DNA from: Empedobacter stercoris
GTDB lineage: Bacteria > Bacteroidota > Bacteroidia > Flavobacteriales > Weeksellaceae
Reading direction: 5' to 3' (one strand)
NCBI RefSeq assembly: GCF_965137335.1
Contig: NZ_CBCRZD010000015.1
Length of the DNA stretch: 64,000 nt
The notes beneath the pieces were generated by a model that had not been told where the DNA came from, ran no database searches, and saw only the letters and a list, made by a program, of their open reading frames with translations. Shown here in pieces: positions 62,695-64,000 of the stretch. The stretch's first letter is position 1. Each line of letters opens with the position of its first letter. A program made the translations under genes and the position numbers.

Positions 62695-64000
62695 ATGCGC
62701 AGTCTTTTAGCTTTTATTTTCATTATTTCAACCATTTCTTTTGCCCAAGAAACGAAGAACGATTCCACACGATTAAAAGTTGGCGTTGTATTGAGTGGTG
62801 GTGGCGCAAAAGGTTATGCACATGTTGGTGCTTTAAAGAAAATAGAAGAAGCTGGAATTAAGATTGACTATGTTGGAGGAACAAGTATGGGAGCGATTAT
62901 CGGCGGCTTATATGCGGCTGGTTATACTCCCGATGAACTTCAAAAAATCATGTATCAACTGGATATTTCTTCTTTGATTACACAAAATAAAGACCGTGCA
63001 GAAATTCCTTTTTTTGAAAAAGCATACAAAGAAAAGTATATCTTAGAATTACCTTTTGATAAGTTCAAACTAACCATTCCAAATGCTTTTTCTAAAGGGC
63101 AAGGACCATTAGATTTATTAACATATCTACTACGCCCAGTTCACAATATCGACGATTTCAATCAACTTCCTACACCATTTGTTTGCATTGGAACAAATCT
63201 CGAAACTGGTGAAGAAAAAGTGTTTCGTTCAGGATTTTTACCTCGCGTAATTTTAGCTTCTGGCGCTTATCCTACGATGTTGGACCCTGTTACAATTGAC
63301 GGAAAAATTTATGTTGATGGCGGCGTTGTCAATAATTTCCCTGTCAAAGAAGTAAAAGAAATGGGTGCCGATATCATTATCGGAGTCGAGCTTGGAGATG
63401 GTTTGCAAAAGGGTGAAGACCTCAATTCAGCGATTGATATTTTGAGTCAAATTATGACGATGAGCATCGTTAAAAAAACAGATGAACAAAAGAAATTAGT
63501 AGATCTTTTAATTAAACCTGAATTGAAAGAATATTCTGTGACGAGTTTTGATAAAGTAGATTCCATCTACAACAGAGGTCTTATCGCTTCAGAAAAAGTG
63601 TTTGATCAATTGAAAGAAATTGCTCAAAAACAACATGCATCCAAAACTCAAAGAAATGAAATAAAATTGGATGATTATGTTTTGGTAAAAAATATCGAGG
63701 TTGAAGGTTTGAAAAATTTTAACAAGAATTACATCGAAGGTAAATTAGGGATTCGAACTCCCGAAATAATAAAATACGATGATTTAAAATTTGGAATTTC
63801 GAAGTTATATGCTTCAGGAAACTTTAATAATATTACGTATAAAATTTCAGAAATCGAAGATGATGAAAATTTATTAACCTTAAAAGTTCAAGAAAATAAG
63901 ACCAAACAATCAATTCGTTTCGGATTACATTACGATGATTTATTCAAAACAGGGTTACTTTTGAACTTTACGTCTAAAAATTTATTTGTCAAAAACTCGG
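62695..64000 (+). CDS. Patatin-like phospholipase with outer-membrane barrel (cut by window end)
   Basis: 435 codons are visible and the frame is open at the right edge. Signal peptide ending ISFAQ, then the patatin domain: GGGAKGYAHVGAL, nucleophile GGTSMGAI, and the catalytic Asp in VDGGVVNNFP. After residue about 325 follows a POTRA-like part (VLVKNIEVEGLKNFNKNYI) and the start of a surface-antigen barrel (TGLLLNFTSKNLF). This matches PlpD/FplA-type autotransporter phospholipases. Confidence 0.92.
   Translation, partial: MRSLLAFIFIISTISFAQETKNDSTRLKVGVVLSGGGAKGYAHVGALKKIEEAGIKIDYVGGTSMGAIIGGLYAAGYTPDELQKIMYQLDISSLITQNKDRAEIPFFEKAYKEKYILELPFDKFKLTIPNAFSKGQGPLDLLTYLLRPVHNIDDFNQLPTPFVCIGTNLETGEEKVFRSGFLPRVILASGAYPTMLDPVTIDGKIYVDGGVVNNFPVKEVKEMGADIIIGVELGDGLQKGEDLNSAIDILSQIMTMSIVKKTDEQKKLVDLLIKPELKEYSVTSFDKVDSIYNRGLIASEKVFDQLKEIAQKQHASKTQRNEIKLDDYVLVKNIEVEGLKNFNKNYIEGKLGIRTPEIIKYDDLKFGISKLYASGNFNNITYKISEIEDDENLLTLKVQENKTKQSIRFGLHYDDLFKTGLLLNFTSKNLFVKNS

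Noticed and set aside
1..64000. tRNA or rRNA genes
   Set aside because: No stretch with a convincing T-loop plus cloverleaf pattern, and no rRNA sequence, was noticed on either strand, though a dedicated scan was not possible.

Overview
The window comes from a low-GC member of the Flavobacteriia (Bacteroidota). The signs are TAnnTTTG -7 promoter boxes with no Shine-Dalgarno sequences, a type IX secretion C-terminal domain, a PID-CTERM-like small protein, an IPExxxVDY protein next to rnc and pyk, DUF4270, DUF6427/DUF6341, and a MurF-alanine racemase fusion. A Weeksellaceae genus such as Empedobacter is my inference, not something proved here. Four ambiguous bases (121, 137, 141, 14713) show that this is draft sequence.

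Layout. (1) 1-1050: end of an unidentified gene, about 700 bases without genes that hold a candidate structured RNA (about 498-655), and a small HTH protein. (2) 1054-19776, all on the minus strand: a Wzx/Wzy-type surface polysaccharide locus. It runs from manC, a TagD-like cytidylyltransferase, a UDP-glucuronate-epimerase-like gene, a nucleotide-sugar dehydrogenase, rmlC and rmlA through flippase, polymerase, GNAT, deacetylase and glycosyltransferase genes to a CapE-WxcM-CapF-CapG set for UDP-L-FucNAc, a WbuB-like transferase, a PglC-like initiating transferase and a PglD-like acetyltransferase. (3) 20094-23488: a secreted M43-like protease, broken by a stop codon in its signal peptide, and a PID-CTERM-like protein. 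(4) 23564-48670: housekeeping genes (pyk, rnc, fabF, acpP, pckA, a tRNA methyltransferase, a histidine kinase, ribE, glmS, DUF4270, a GT5-like protein, panC, panD, radA, comF, queD, lpxH, DUF6427/6341). (5) 48752-59101: a second polysaccharide locus with its own initiating transferase, flippase, two polymerase-like membrane proteins, Wzz and WecB. (6) 59249-64000: tdk, murF-alr, a small unknown gene and a patatin/BamA-like protein cut by the window end.

The most unusual content is in region 2. Three genes for four-helix-bundle proteins of the 23S rRNA intervening-sequence (IVS/S23, Avd-related) family sit between capsule genes. They are flanked by arrays of 7-nt units (RGKGATT type, copies A and B) or 8-nt units (GTGAACTT type, copy C). 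Solo arrays of the same two types also lie inside neighbouring coding sequences, in frame (CapG, CapF, the WxcM-like protein, RmlC, the nucleotide-sugar dehydrogenase). I found no such arrays elsewhere in the window. Copy B has its two arrays inverted like terminal repeats, and copy C has a 52-unit array in perfect register with an internal 72-bp duplication. This looks like a family of gene-plus-repeat elements with solo relatives that insert into an operon without breaking it.
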